Assembly: GCA_900770655.1 (NCBI GenBank)
Contig: CAAGLA010000023.1
Location: forward strand, 31,174 to 95,173
DNA: 64,000 nt
Source: Bacteroidaceae bacterium
Lineage (GTDB): Bacteria > Bacteroidota > Bacteroidia > Bacteroidales > Bacteroidaceae
Direction of reading: 5' to 3'
In this document: positions 33,637 to 42,071 of the stretch, piece by piece
How the letters are laid out: the number at the start of each line of letters is the position of its first letter
Numbering within the stretch: the first letter of the stretch is position 1
Made by a program: the position numbers and the translations under genes
Notes under the pieces: generated by a model
Told to the model about the DNA's origin: nothing
Database searches by the model: none
The model's input: the letters and a program-made list of their open reading frames with translations, nothing else

Positions 33637-35640
33637 ATGGACAAAGAAAGAATTATAGAAGAAAACACTAAACGGCTGGGAGAAATCTCAGCCGTTTATA
33701 ATCCAATAACAGGCGAAGGTTCAGTATCCATATCGCGTGAAAAAGTGGATATTGAAGGGTTCCCCATAGAGAGTATGCAGCTTCCTGTGAGCCTTGCAAA
33801 CAAAGAGTATGTAAAGCAGTTATGCCATTATGGGGCCGAAGGATATATAAGAGAGATATGGAAGCGTACCCCCGACAACCATAATACAATAAGACTGTGG
33901 CTCAATTTCTGTCTCGAACGCATAAAGCACGACTTTGAATATTGGGCGAGAAGTATGACAACCATTTCCGATAAAGGCAAAGGGCGCGACACAGCATTCA
34001 CGCTCAACCGGCCGCAACGCCTGTACCTTAAAGCAATGGAAGAACTTCGCCTGCAGGAAAAGCCCATAGACATAATACTCTGCAAGGCACGCCAATGGGG
34101 AGGAAGTACACTCACACAGCTCTATATGCTGTGGATACAGCTTGTACACAAGCGCAACTGGAACAGTGTCATCTGCGGCGACATTGAAAAACAGTCATCT
34201 ATAGTAGCCGGTATGCTCTCAAAGGTAATATCTCGCTACCCCAAATGGGCTACCGGTGGGAGACAGCTCACTACAACCCCTTATCAAGGAGCACAAAAGA
34301 CAAGAGTAATAAGCTGGAGCAACAGCCGCTACTCTCTTGGGTCGGCACAGAAACCCGACTCTCTCAGAAGCGAAGATATAAGTATGGCGCACCTCACAGA
34401 AGTCGGTCTGTGGAAAGCCACTCAAGGCCGCAAACCCGAAGACCTTGTACAGTCCATCTTCGGTTCCATTGCCAGCGGTCCATACACAATGAAAGTCATT
34501 GAATCAACAGCCAAAGGAGTAGGAAATTTCTTTCACCGCACTTGGATAGAGGCCACAAACAGGCGTAACAATTTCACCCCCGTCTTTATTCCGTGGTTCA
34601 GCATAGACCTCTACTGCAAACCGCTCGACAAGAAACACTACAGTTCATTCATTGAAAGTATGAACGAATACGAAGAAGAGCTTTTTTCTTTAGGCGCCAC
34701 ACTGGAAGCAATAGCTTGGTACCGCGACAAACGTCGCGAAATGCCCGACGAATGGCGGCTCTTTTCCGAATTCCCTTCAACAGCAAACGAGGCCTTCCAG
34801 AGTACGGGACGCAGAGTATTCAAGACAAGCTATGTAAACGCCGCACGAAAAGAGTGTATACCGCCCCTTTTTATAGGCGATATTGCCATAGAAAAGAGAA
34901 GCGACGGGAAGGATGAGGCAAAATTCATTCCCGCGACACCGGGAGAGAAAGGCAGCGGAGAGAACCTTTGGGTATGGCTTATGCCCGACAAGGAGCAGAA
35001 CCTTCGCGACCGTTACGTAGTTACTGTAGATGTAGGCGGCACCGGGAAGAAGGCCGATTACTCCTGTATAGTAGTAGCCGACCGTCAGGCTATGCCAGAA
35101 GGCGGCGTTCCCGAAATTGTAGCCTGCTGGCACGGACACATAGAGCACGACAGGCTGGCTTGGAAAGCGGTAGAGATAGCGCGTGCCTACAACAACGCGT
35201 TGCTGGTAATAGAGTCGAACACATTAGAGACCGAAGGTACCGAGGGCGATAACTTCGAATATATACTCAACGAGATTGCCGGCAAATACAGCAACCTCTA
35301 CAGCCGTACATCTCAGACAGAGATTAAACAGGGAAGGCCGCGACGGTGGGGATTCCACACCAACTCCTCAACAAAGCCTATGGTCATAAACTTTCTTGTC
35401 AAGGCATTGCGCGACGGGTTATACATAGAGCGGTGCCTGCCGACAACATACGAACTCGACCTCTACGAATTCAAAGAGAATGGCAAGGAGACAGGAGCCA
35501 TAGAGGGAAACCACGACGACCGCGTTATGGCAACGGCCATTCTGGTATGGGTCTGTTACAACTACCCTTTGCCGACACCTGTAAATGTCGGCAATAACAG
35601 CCGTAGACGCACACGCATTGTCAGCGAAGCAAGTATGTAA
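33637..35640 (+). CDS. Phage terminase large subunit (ATPase-nuclease)
   Basis: DNA-packaging motor and nuclease; 667 residues from MDKERIIEEN. The ATPase has a P-loop variant ILCKARQWGGSTLT (about 148-160) typical of Bacteroidetes podovirus terminases. The RNase H-like nuclease keeps its acidic residues: VTVDVGGTGKKADYS (about 463), LLVIESNTLE, and EGNHDDRVMATAI (about 625). A second possible start at 33565 would overlap the upstream gene. The last codons (SEASM) lie in a 41-bp palindrome. All motifs are intact, arguing that packaging can still occur. Confidence 0.9.
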   Translation: MDKERIIEENTKRLGEISAVYNPITGEGSVSISREKVDIEGFPIESMQLPVSLANKEYVKQLCHYGAEGYIREIWKRTPDNHNTIRLWLNFCLERIKHDFEYWARSMTTISDKGKGRDTAFTLNRPQRLYLKAMEELRLQEKPIDIILCKARQWGGSTLTQLYMLWIQLVHKRNWNSVICGDIEKQSSIVAGMLSKVISRYPKWATGGRQLTTTPYQGAQKTRVISWSNSRYSLGSAQKPDSLRSEDISMAHLTEVGLWKATQGRKPEDLVQSIFGSIASGPYTMKVIESTAKGVGNFFHRTWIEATNRRNNFTPVFIPWFSIDLYCKPLDKKHYSSFIESMNEYEEELFSLGATLEAIAWYRDKRREMPDEWRLFSEFPSTANEAFQSTGRRVFKTSYVNAARKECIPPLFIGDIAIEKRSDGKDEAKFIPATPGEKGSGENLWVWLMPDKEQNLRDRYVVTVDVGGTGKKADYSCIVVADRQAMPEGGVPEIVACWHGHIEHDRLAWKAVEIARAYNNALLVIESNTLETEGTEGDNFEYILNEIAGKYSNLYSRTSQTEIKQGRPRRWGFHTNSSTKPMVINFLVKALRDGLYIERCLPTTYELDLYEFKENGKETGAIEGNHDDRVMATAILVWVCYNYPLPTPVNVGNNSRRRTRIVSEASM

Positions 35641-35662
35641 ACTTTACATACTTGCTTCGCTG
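35622..35662. terminator. 41-bp palindrome encoding the C-termini of both convergent genes
   Basis: CAGCGAAGCAAGTATGTAAA (35622-35641), one base, then its exact complement (35643-35662). The stop codons of the terminase gene (plus) and radical SAM gene (minus) both lie in it, so both proteins end in SEASM. Confidence 0.85.
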
Positions 35663-36591
35663 TATAACCGTCCTTGCCAAGTACCCCGCTCACGCATACA
35701 ACGCTTAATTTTGTCTACAAGTTCATAGTTCTTTATACCCCAATCGGGTGCAATAAGAAGTTCTTTTGGCGACTGCGACGCAAAACGCTCTAAAACAATA
35801 TCGGGGCGCAGACGTTCTACATAATCGACAACCGTTTCAATGTAGTCTTCCATAGCAAAGAGAGAAAAATCGGCAGGCATTTCTTTATATTCAGCAGCCA
35901 TTCGTGTACCTTTTATCAACTGCAGCTGGTGCAGTTTAAGAGTTGTAAGCGGCAAGCGCGAGATAACACTCGCCTGCTCAATCAGTTCTTCCCTACCCTC
36001 GCCCGGCAAACCAAGTATTATGTGCCCTCCGACAGGAATACCGCGCCCGGCTGTACGCTCCACCGCATCTACCGCACAGGCATAATCGTGCCCGCGGTTT
36101 ATACGCCTTAGCGTTTCATCGTTCACACTCTCAATGCCGTACTCAACAAGAACAAAAGTCTCTTTTTTGAGTTGCGAGAGATAGTCGAGCAGTTCATCGG
36201 GCATACAATCGGGGCGCGTACCAATTACAAGCCCCACGCAGCCATCTACCGACAAAGCCTCCAAGTAACGCTCTTTGAGTTTGGCGAGAGAATCGTATGT
36301 ATTTGTGTATGCCTGAAAATAGGCTAGATAGCGCATTGCAGGGTACTTATGTGCAAAGAAAGAGATACCCTCCAGCATCTGCTCCTTTATACCCTTTCCT
36401 CTATTGCAGAATGCAGGGCTGAATGTCTGGTTGTTGCAATAGGTACAACCGCCACGCCCAACCTTGCCATCGCGGTTAGGGCAGGTAAAACCTCCATCGA
36501 GAGTAATCTTCTGCACCTTGCATCCGAATTGCGATAGAAGATATGCTCCGAATTCATTATATAAAAAAAACTCTTTGCCCATAAGACCCAC
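35644..36591 (-). CDS. TIGR01212 family radical SAM protein (YhcC-like)
   Basis: A 315-residue radical SAM enzyme. The cluster-binding cysteines are in FTCPNRDGKVGRGGCTYCNN, the wide spacing of the TIGR01212/YhcC family, related to Elp3-type proteins. GHIILGLPGEGREE and TTLKLHQLQLIKGTRMAAEY are other family motifs. Substrate unknown. Its start overlaps the AraC gene stop by one base; a second ATG at 36582 is possible. Its 3' end is shared with the palindrome ending phage cluster R. Confidence 0.88.
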   Translation of the reverse strand: MGLMGKEFFLYNEFGAYLLSQFGCKVQKITLDGGFTCPNRDGKVGRGGCTYCNNQTFSPAFCNRGKGIKEQMLEGISFFAHKYPAMRYLAYFQAYTNTYDSLAKLKERYLEALSVDGCVGLVIGTRPDCMPDELLDYLSQLKKETFVLVEYGIESVNDETLRRINRGHDYACAVDAVERTAGRGIPVGGHIILGLPGEGREELIEQASVISRLPLTTLKLHQLQLIKGTRMAAEYKEMPADFSLFAMEDYIETVVDYVERLRPDIVLERFASQSPKELLIAPDWGIKNYELVDKIKRCMRERGTWQGRLYSEASM

Positions 36592-37439
36592 TATTGTTTA
36601 TTCTCATCTGTACGCGACTTTCTAAAACAGCTTGGCGTAACACCTGTAATTCTTTTAAAATAACGGCTGAAGTACGATTGACTAGGGAAATTGTATTCAT
36701 CCGTTATCTCCTGTATGCTCTTTGCAGTGTACGAGAGTTCATATTTAAGCCTTGTTACAACAGCCGAATCTATTATCTCTTTTGCCGAATGGTTAGATAC
36801 ATAATTGCATATCTCATTCAAATATCCGCTGCTCATACCAAGCTCGTTGGCATAGTACAGCACCTCACGCGACTTTGTGTGCGAAGCAACTATCTCTACT
36901 ATGAATTTTCTGAACAGTTCATTTTTCCTCACATCAATAGAGGGCTGAGCAGATTGAGGCTCTTTAATATTCTTCAGGATACCTTTCTGCAGAACAAACA
37001 GAGATGAAACTATTTTTTCTGTAAAAGCCTTAAAATCGTCATAAATTAGAAGTTCCTTAGCATTTTCAAGAAGAGAGAAGAACTTCAGTACCATTTCCAA
37101 GAATTTGCCATTGAAGTTCACCACCGACCTGCGTTGAATATCTTTAAAGAAAGAGATATCCAAAGACATTATGATTGGTGCAAACAATGTATGCGCTAAG
37201 AGAAGAACCTTACCCGAAAAATTATCGCTTCTATACTTCAGTGTAGCAATATCAAGAGGAGCAAGTGTCAACACACTGTTCCTTTCTACTTTATATGTTA
37301 CATAATTTATCTCCACTTCGGCCTCACCTTCCAAACATATTATATATATAATGTGTTTGCAACGTATGGGAGAAGATATAACATCTATTTGCCCAAAATC
37401 GGTAAGTATAACCTTTTCAACAACATCTTCCATTGACAT
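36591..37439 (-). CDS. AraC-family transcriptional regulator
   Basis: A 282-residue regulator. A cupin-like N-terminal sensor (about 1-150) precedes a C-terminal double helix-turn-helix: ELGMSSGYLNEICNYVSNHS and ITDEYNFPSQSYFSRYFKRI-type segment followed by TGVTPSCFRKSR. The effector is unknown. It is coupled by a one-base overlap to the radical SAM gene. A minus-strand TAATTTTG (37481-37474) is the likely -7 box. Confidence 0.9.
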   Translation of the reverse strand: MSMEDVVEKVILTDFGQIDVISSPIRCKHIIYIICLEGEAEVEINYVTYKVERNSVLTLAPLDIATLKYRSDNFSGKVLLLAHTLFAPIIMSLDISFFKDIQRRSVVNFNGKFLEMVLKFFSLLENAKELLIYDDFKAFTEKIVSSLFVLQKGILKNIKEPQSAQPSIDVRKNELFRKFIVEIVASHTKSREVLYYANELGMSSGYLNEICNYVSNHSAKEIIDSAVVTRLKYELSYTAKSIQEITDEYNFPSQSYFSRYFKRITGVTPSCFRKSRTDENKQ

Positions 37440-37473
37440 AATTCCTCGTGTTTTGTTTGCATTGATTTTGGAA

Positions 37474-37481
37474 CAAAATTA
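37474..37481 (-). promoter_or_regulatory. -7 box of the AraC-radical SAM unit
   Basis: TAATTTTG on the minus strand, 34 bases before the ATG at 37439; same form as the dapA box. Confidence 0.45.
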
Positions 37482-37597
37482 AATAGAATCTAAGGAATAT
37501 TCCAAATTATTCTTCAAAAAAGGACAATAGTTGTTATATTATGTAATAACAAAAACTCTATTTCACATATATTTCACATCGCTTAACTCTACTTAAC

Positions 37598-37635
37598 ACA
37601 ATAAGGTGGAATTGGGCCCAATTCCACCTTATTGT
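37598..37635. terminator. 38-bp perfect palindrome
   Basis: Perfect dyad centred at 37616/37617 around GGGCCC, 21 bases after the stop of the minus-strand gene 37656-39170. It ends that gene before the AraC promoter. Confidence 0.8.
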
Positions 37636-37655
37636 ATGTTGTATAAATTTCTCTT

Positions 37656-39170
37656 CTATTGGTGTACGTCGCGCAGCAGGTCGTTCACTGTCTTCACCGG
37701 GTTGAATGTAACCAAAGGAACCTCAACAAAAATAGTATTCCAGTCGCTCATAGCACCGTTCCAAAGACCGGGCAGCTCCATAGCCTTCAGTTCGCGGCCG
37801 TTCTTCGACTTGTGCGAAATGAAACCGGTATTCTTGTCAACGTATGCAGGAAGGTTGAATTTCTCTCCCTTGTAATTCTTTACAGCACATACGAGGTCTA
37901 CAGGGTTAAAGTGAGTGCCGTTCTCGAACATAGACTTGGCTGTTTCGTTTGCCATATCTATCTGGGAACTCTCCAGAATCTGAAGCGAAACAGTTCCGTC
38001 TTGGTTATATGCAAGGAACGGACCGCCACCCGGCTCACCTACATTCTTCACCATACCGCACACACGAATGGGACGGTTGAACTTAGAACGCAGATAGAGA
38101 ACCAAATCGCAATCTTCCATATCCTTAATGTCGGCATTACGGCACTGCAACACCTGTTGCAAGAAACGTATCATCTCTTCTACCAGCTCGTGTGTATACT
38201 TACCGCTATCTATGAGGCGAAGATACTCGAAGGTCTTCTTTTGAATATCAACAAGTATACCGGCAAGAAGTTTCTTGTATGTCACTGTGTCGGGCTTCAA
38301 ACGGTCGGGAACGACGTTGTCAATATTCTTTATAAATATAACGTCGGCAGCAATATCGTTGAGGTTCTCAATGAGAGCGCCGTGACCGCCGGGACGGAAG
38401 ACAATGGCACCGTTCTCGCGGAATGGAGCATTGTCGGCGTCTACGGCAATAGTATCGGTACACTGCTTCTGTTCCGAGAAAGATATTTCGTAGCGTACAC
38501 CGAATTTCTGTTCGTAATGCTCCTTGCGCTCGGCAACAAGTTCCTCAAAGAGAGCCTTGTGGTTAGGCGAAACGGTAAAGTGCAACTTAACCACACCGTC
38601 AGTAGCTGCATACATCGCACCCTCAACAAAATGCTCTTCGGCCGATGTACGTGCACAGCAGTCATAGTTATGGAATTTCAGCAGGCCTTTAGGGAGCGAA
38701 CCATAGTTCATACCTGTAAAGTCGAGCAGATTGAATACAACATCTTTATATTTACCCTGCTCTATAAGTTCTTTTACCGACAAGGATTTATTCTTTCGGC
38801 AAGTGGCGTCGAGGTCGGCATAAAACGCGAACTTCTCTATATTTGCAAAGAAATTCTTTTCGAAATCGGTTACAGGCGCATCGTATTCGGCACTAAGAAA
38901 ACCGAACAAATCCTTGAACATACGGCTTGCTGCACCCGATGCAGGCACAAATTTAAGAATAGAATTGCCTTCGGCACAGTATGAATCCCATATTTTAAGA
39001 TAGCCGTCTATTTCACCCTGCGAAGGGTTCAATACACCTTGTCCAATAGTTGCCGCACTCTCAATCTTGAGGAACGGGAAACCGGTCTTGAATGTTTTCA
39101 ACTGTTCGGCAACCTGTTCGGCCGAGATACCTTTTTTGCTCAATAGAGCTTGGTCTGCTTTACTAATCAT
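37656..39170 (-). CDS. DUF4301 family protein
   Basis: A 504-residue protein found widely in Bacteroidota with no established function. Recognisable segments include ILKFVPASGAASRMFKDLFG (about 72-91), HFTVSPNHKALFEELVAE, VFRPGGHGALIENLNDI and RVCGMVKNVGEPGGGPFLA. The Gly-rich PGGHGAL and GEPGGGP resemble nucleotide- or sugar-phosphate-binding loops, as in nucleotidyltransferase-like folds, but I cannot assign an activity. A single-gene unit. Confidence 0.88.
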   Translation of the reverse strand: MISKADQALLSKKGISAEQVAEQLKTFKTGFPFLKIESAATIGQGVLNPSQGEIDGYLKIWDSYCAEGNSILKFVPASGAASRMFKDLFGFLSAEYDAPVTDFEKNFFANIEKFAFYADLDATCRKNKSLSVKELIEQGKYKDVVFNLLDFTGMNYGSLPKGLLKFHNYDCCARTSAEEHFVEGAMYAATDGVVKLHFTVSPNHKALFEELVAERKEHYEQKFGVRYEISFSEQKQCTDTIAVDADNAPFRENGAIVFRPGGHGALIENLNDIAADVIFIKNIDNVVPDRLKPDTVTYKKLLAGILVDIQKKTFEYLRLIDSGKYTHELVEEMIRFLQQVLQCRNADIKDMEDCDLVLYLRSKFNRPIRVCGMVKNVGEPGGGPFLAYNQDGTVSLQILESSQIDMANETAKSMFENGTHFNPVDLVCAVKNYKGEKFNLPAYVDKNTGFISHKSKNGRELKAMELPGLWNGAMSDWNTIFVEVPLVTFNPVKTVNDLLRDVHQ

Positions 39171-39304
39171 AGGTTTATGGTTTTAGTAGTTTTCCTTCCT
39201 TATTTTTGCGAAAATAGAAATAAATTCCATAAATGACAAAAAAAAGCCGATTTTTAAAATAGAAAAACTATCTTCGCGGAATAAAACCAAGAAGAAGAAT
39301 ATTT

Positions 39305-41515
39305 ATGGAGGAGGTTTTGATATTTTCACAAGAGGAAAAAGAGGTTACATTACAATTATGCAGCACTCTAAGAAAGAGTATAGAAGGAAAAGTGCCCTCC
39401 ACCGTCTATCGTTTCATTAAGAAGAGGTTGGAAGGTGCAGCAGTCAATGGCAAAATAACAAGAGACACTCTTGGAATGAACCCCATTGTCACAGACCTGC
39501 AGACAGCCCTGCTTGTAGGGCAGGAGATTGGTTTCCAGCAAGATATTATAACAAGTATACTGCTGAACCGTTGCATTACAACCGGCACAGCCACTATAGA
39601 AGAGTGCAAGAATATTTTCGGCGATAACGTAGCCAAGATACTCAGCAACCTTGCACAAATTAATGCACTGTATGCAAAGAGCCCCACAATAGAGAGCGAG
39701 AACTTCAGGAACCTGCTGCTTTCTTTTGCCAATGATATGCGCGTAATCCTCATTATGATATCGCGCCGGCTTGTTATGCTCCGCAACCTGCGCGACAGCG
39801 ACGACGAAGAGGCCCGCAAGATTGTTGCACGCGAAGCCTCCAAGCTATATATCCCACTCGCACACAAACTTGGTTTCTACAAGTTGAAATCAGAAATGGA
39901 AGACCTCTCGCTCAGGTACACCGAAAGCGAGACGTATGCCACCCTCAGCCGCAAGCTCGAGGAGACAGCTGCATCGCGCGAAGACTACATAGCATCGTTC
40001 ATAAAGCCTATAGAGAAACAGCTAAAGATGCAGCCGCATATAAAGTTCCGCATTAAAGGACGCACCAAATCCATAAACTCTATATGGCAAAAGATGAAGA
40101 AACAGCAGAGGCCGTTCGAGCAGATATACGACCTCTTTGCAATACGAATAATAATAGACAGCGAGCCACAGAACGAAAAGAGCGAATGTTGGCAGGTATA
40201 TTCAATCATAGCCGATATGTATACTCCCAACCCCCACCGTCTGCGCGACTGGCTGTCGGTACCTAAAAGCAACGGATACGAATCTCTGCACACAACAGTA
40301 ATGGGACCGCAAGGCCGTTGGGTAGAGGTACAGATACGCACCGAACGTATGGACGCCGTAGCCGAGCACGGCCTTGCCGCACACTGGCGGTACAAAGGAA
40401 TACAGAGCGAGAAAGGGCTCGACAACCTTTTGGCATCTATACGCGACACGCTTGAGAACCTCAGCGAAGAAGAGGTTGCAGACAACAGGTTCAAAATGGA
40501 ACTCTACAAGGACGAAATTTTCATATTCTCGCCCAAAGGAGACCTCTACCGCCTTTCAAAAGGAGCCACCATACTCGACTTTGCATTCAGCATACACACC
40601 GGGCTAGGATGCAAATGCACAGGCGCGCTCGTCAACGGGCGCAACGTACCTATCAGGCACACCCTCAACAACGGCGACCAAGTAGAGATTATCACATCGA
40701 ACAACCAGACCCCAAAACAGGCTTGGCTGAACATAGCGCAGACAGGCCGTGCCCGCAGCAAGATACGTCAGGCCCTAAAAGAGATAAGCGCACGCCAAGC
40801 CGATATGGGGCGTGAAGCCGTAATACGCAAACTCAAGAACCACAAGATAGATTTCGACGAATCCGTTATGGACCACCTCATACGCAAAATGGGGTTCAAA
40901 CGGTTGACCGATTTCTACCAGAACGTAGCCGACGGAACAATAGACATAGCCGATATACTCAAAAGATACCAAGCCATTCTGAACCCCGAAAACGAAGGTG
41001 GCGAACAATCGCGCAGCGCCGGAGAATTCACATATATAACAGGCAAGGAAGAGAGAGGCTCAAACGATGTGCTCATAATAGAGCGTAACCTGAAAGGTGT
41101 CGATTACAAGCTGGCAAAATGCTGCTCGCCCATTTTCGGCGACGAAGTCTTTGGATTTGTAACAATCAACGGCGGAATTTCAATTCACCGAAAAGACTGC
41201 AGCAACGCCCGGCAGCTTCAGGAACGTTACCCCTACCGTGTAATAGAGGCACGCTGGACCGACTTTGACAAGAACAACACCCTCTACCCTGTTACGCTGC
41301 GCATTGTCGGGCACGACGATATTGGCATAGTGAACAACATAACCTCTGTTATTACACAAGAAAAAGATGTTATGATGCGAGGAATAAACATTGAATCGCA
41401 CGACACACTCTTTTCCGGGACCCTCTCGCTAATGCTCAACGGCAATACCAAACTCAACAAACTAATTGCAAAGATAGAGAGCATAAAAGGTGTAAAACAG
41501 GTAAAAAGAGGTTAA
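39305..41515 (+). CDS. relA: RelA-type (p)ppGpp synthetase, hydrolase-defective RSH protein
   Basis: Makes the alarmone (p)ppGpp in the stringent response; 736 residues. The N-terminal HD-type domain has lost its metal-binding motif: where SpoT-type enzymes have LLHDVVEDT this has LLNRCITTG. The synthetase domain is intact (FRIKGRTKSINSIWQKM, YDLFAIRIIID, WLSVPKSNGYESLHTTV, VEVQIRTERMDAVAEHGLA). TGS (EIFIFSPKGDLYRLSKGAT), zinc-finger-like CCSPIFGDEV with HRKDC, and C-terminal ACT domain follow. A TATCTTCG box at 39269-39276 is the probable -7 element. A second RSH with hydrolase activity is expected elsewhere in the genome. Confidence 0.93.
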   Translation: MEEVLIFSQEEKEVTLQLCSTLRKSIEGKVPSTVYRFIKKRLEGAAVNGKITRDTLGMNPIVTDLQTALLVGQEIGFQQDIITSILLNRCITTGTATIEECKNIFGDNVAKILSNLAQINALYAKSPTIESENFRNLLLSFANDMRVILIMISRRLVMLRNLRDSDDEEARKIVAREASKLYIPLAHKLGFYKLKSEMEDLSLRYTESETYATLSRKLEETAASREDYIASFIKPIEKQLKMQPHIKFRIKGRTKSINSIWQKMKKQQRPFEQIYDLFAIRIIIDSEPQNEKSECWQVYSIIADMYTPNPHRLRDWLSVPKSNGYESLHTTVMGPQGRWVEVQIRTERMDAVAEHGLAAHWRYKGIQSEKGLDNLLASIRDTLENLSEEEVADNRFKMELYKDEIFIFSPKGDLYRLSKGATILDFAFSIHTGLGCKCTGALVNGRNVPIRHTLNNGDQVEIITSNNQTPKQAWLNIAQTGRARSKIRQALKEISARQADMGREAVIRKLKNHKIDFDESVMDHLIRKMGFKRLTDFYQNVADGTIDIADILKRYQAILNPENEGGEQSRSAGEFTYITGKEERGSNDVLIIERNLKGVDYKLAKCCSPIFGDEVFGFVTINGGISIHRKDCSNARQLQERYPYRVIEARWTDFDKNNTLYPVTLRIVGHDDIGIVNNITSVITQEKDVMMRGINIESHDTLFSGTLSLMLNGNTKLNKLIAKIESIKGVKQVKRG

Positions 41516-41553
41516 AAATAGTATAAAAACACTGCAGTTAAGGCAAATTGAAT

Positions 41554-41561
41554 TAACTTTG
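41554..41561 (+). promoter_or_regulatory. -7 box of the DUF1573 gene
   Basis: TAACTTTG, 19 bases before the ATG at 41581; fits TAnnTTTG. Confidence 0.55.
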
Positions 41562-41580
41562 CCAAATAAATCAAGAAGTT

Positions 41581-42000
41581 ATGAAAAAAACATTGTTTAT
41601 ACTTTTTGCGCTTGCAATGACCTTAGGCGCAAGCGCACAAAACAAAGCCAAGATTGAATTCGACAGAACAACTATCGACTTGGGCAAATTCGGGCCAGCC
41701 AACCCCATACAGGAGTGTCATTTCATTTTCACCAACACTGGCAATGCCGACCTCTATATACACCAGATAATAACATCGTGCAGCTGCACCGGCAAGAGCT
41801 ACCCCACCCGTGCCATTAAGCCGGGAGAGAGCGATACAATCTTTGTAACCTACAACGCCGAAAACAAGTCACCGCGTAAATTCAGGACAAGTATCACAAT
41901 CCACAGCAACGCCGAAACAGAAATGACAAAGCTCTACCTTAAAGGCGAAATTCTGCCGCAAGAAGAGAGAGAGAACGAAATTATAGAAGTCGAAGAATAA
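41581..42000 (+). CDS. DUF1573 family secreted protein
   Basis: A 139-residue exported protein. The signal peptide (MKKTLFILFALAMTLGASAQ) is followed by an Ig-like, HYDIN/ASPM-type beta-sandwich: TTIDLGKFGPANPIQECHF, NTGNADLYIHQIITSCSCTG and KPGESDTIFVTYNA, hallmarks of DUF1573. The C-terminal tail is acidic. The paired cysteines in SCSC are typical. Function unknown; cell-envelope location is inferred. Confidence 0.92.
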   Translation: MKKTLFILFALAMTLGASAQNKAKIEFDRTTIDLGKFGPANPIQECHFIFTNTGNADLYIHQIITSCSCTGKSYPTRAIKPGESDTIFVTYNAENKSPRKFRTSITIHSNAETEMTKLYLKGEILPQEERENEIIEVEE

Positions 42001-42014
42001 AAAAACGTTCTATA

Positions 42015-42060
42015 CAAGAAAACAGTATGCACCGCACGTGCGGTGCATACTGTTTTCTTG
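42015..42060. terminator. 46-bp perfect palindrome between convergent genes
   Basis: Perfect dyad centred at 42037/42038 with 23-base arms, between the ends of the DUF1573 gene (42000) and the esterase gene (42072). It should stop transcription from both sides. Confidence 0.85.
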
Positions 42061-42071
42061 CAGCGATACTT

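Larger units (their letters stand above)
24277..35640. mobile_element. Phage-derived cluster R (terminase, capsid, neck, hub, lysis module)
   Basis: Eight minus-strand genes from scaffold (31884) down to hub (24277) and four plus-strand genes from 32123 to the terminase diverge from 31885-32122. There is no portal, integrase, replication gene, tail fibre or endolysin. The left edge abuts the truncated pstB; the right edge is a 41-bp palindrome shared with a host radical SAM gene. I see no direct repeats flanking the block. All visible genes are open, and base composition looks similar to neighbours, which suggests long residence under selection. Confidence 0.75.

Noticed and set aside
24277..35640. 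Insertion site with attachment repeats for cluster R
   Set aside because: I found no shared direct repeat between the pstB junction near 24262-24277 and the sequence around 35622-35662, and no integrase gene.
37659..38984. Long plus-strand open frame opposite the DUF4301 gene
   Set aside because: Antisense shadow of a conserved gene; composition is not protein-like and no start signal or neighbour supports it.
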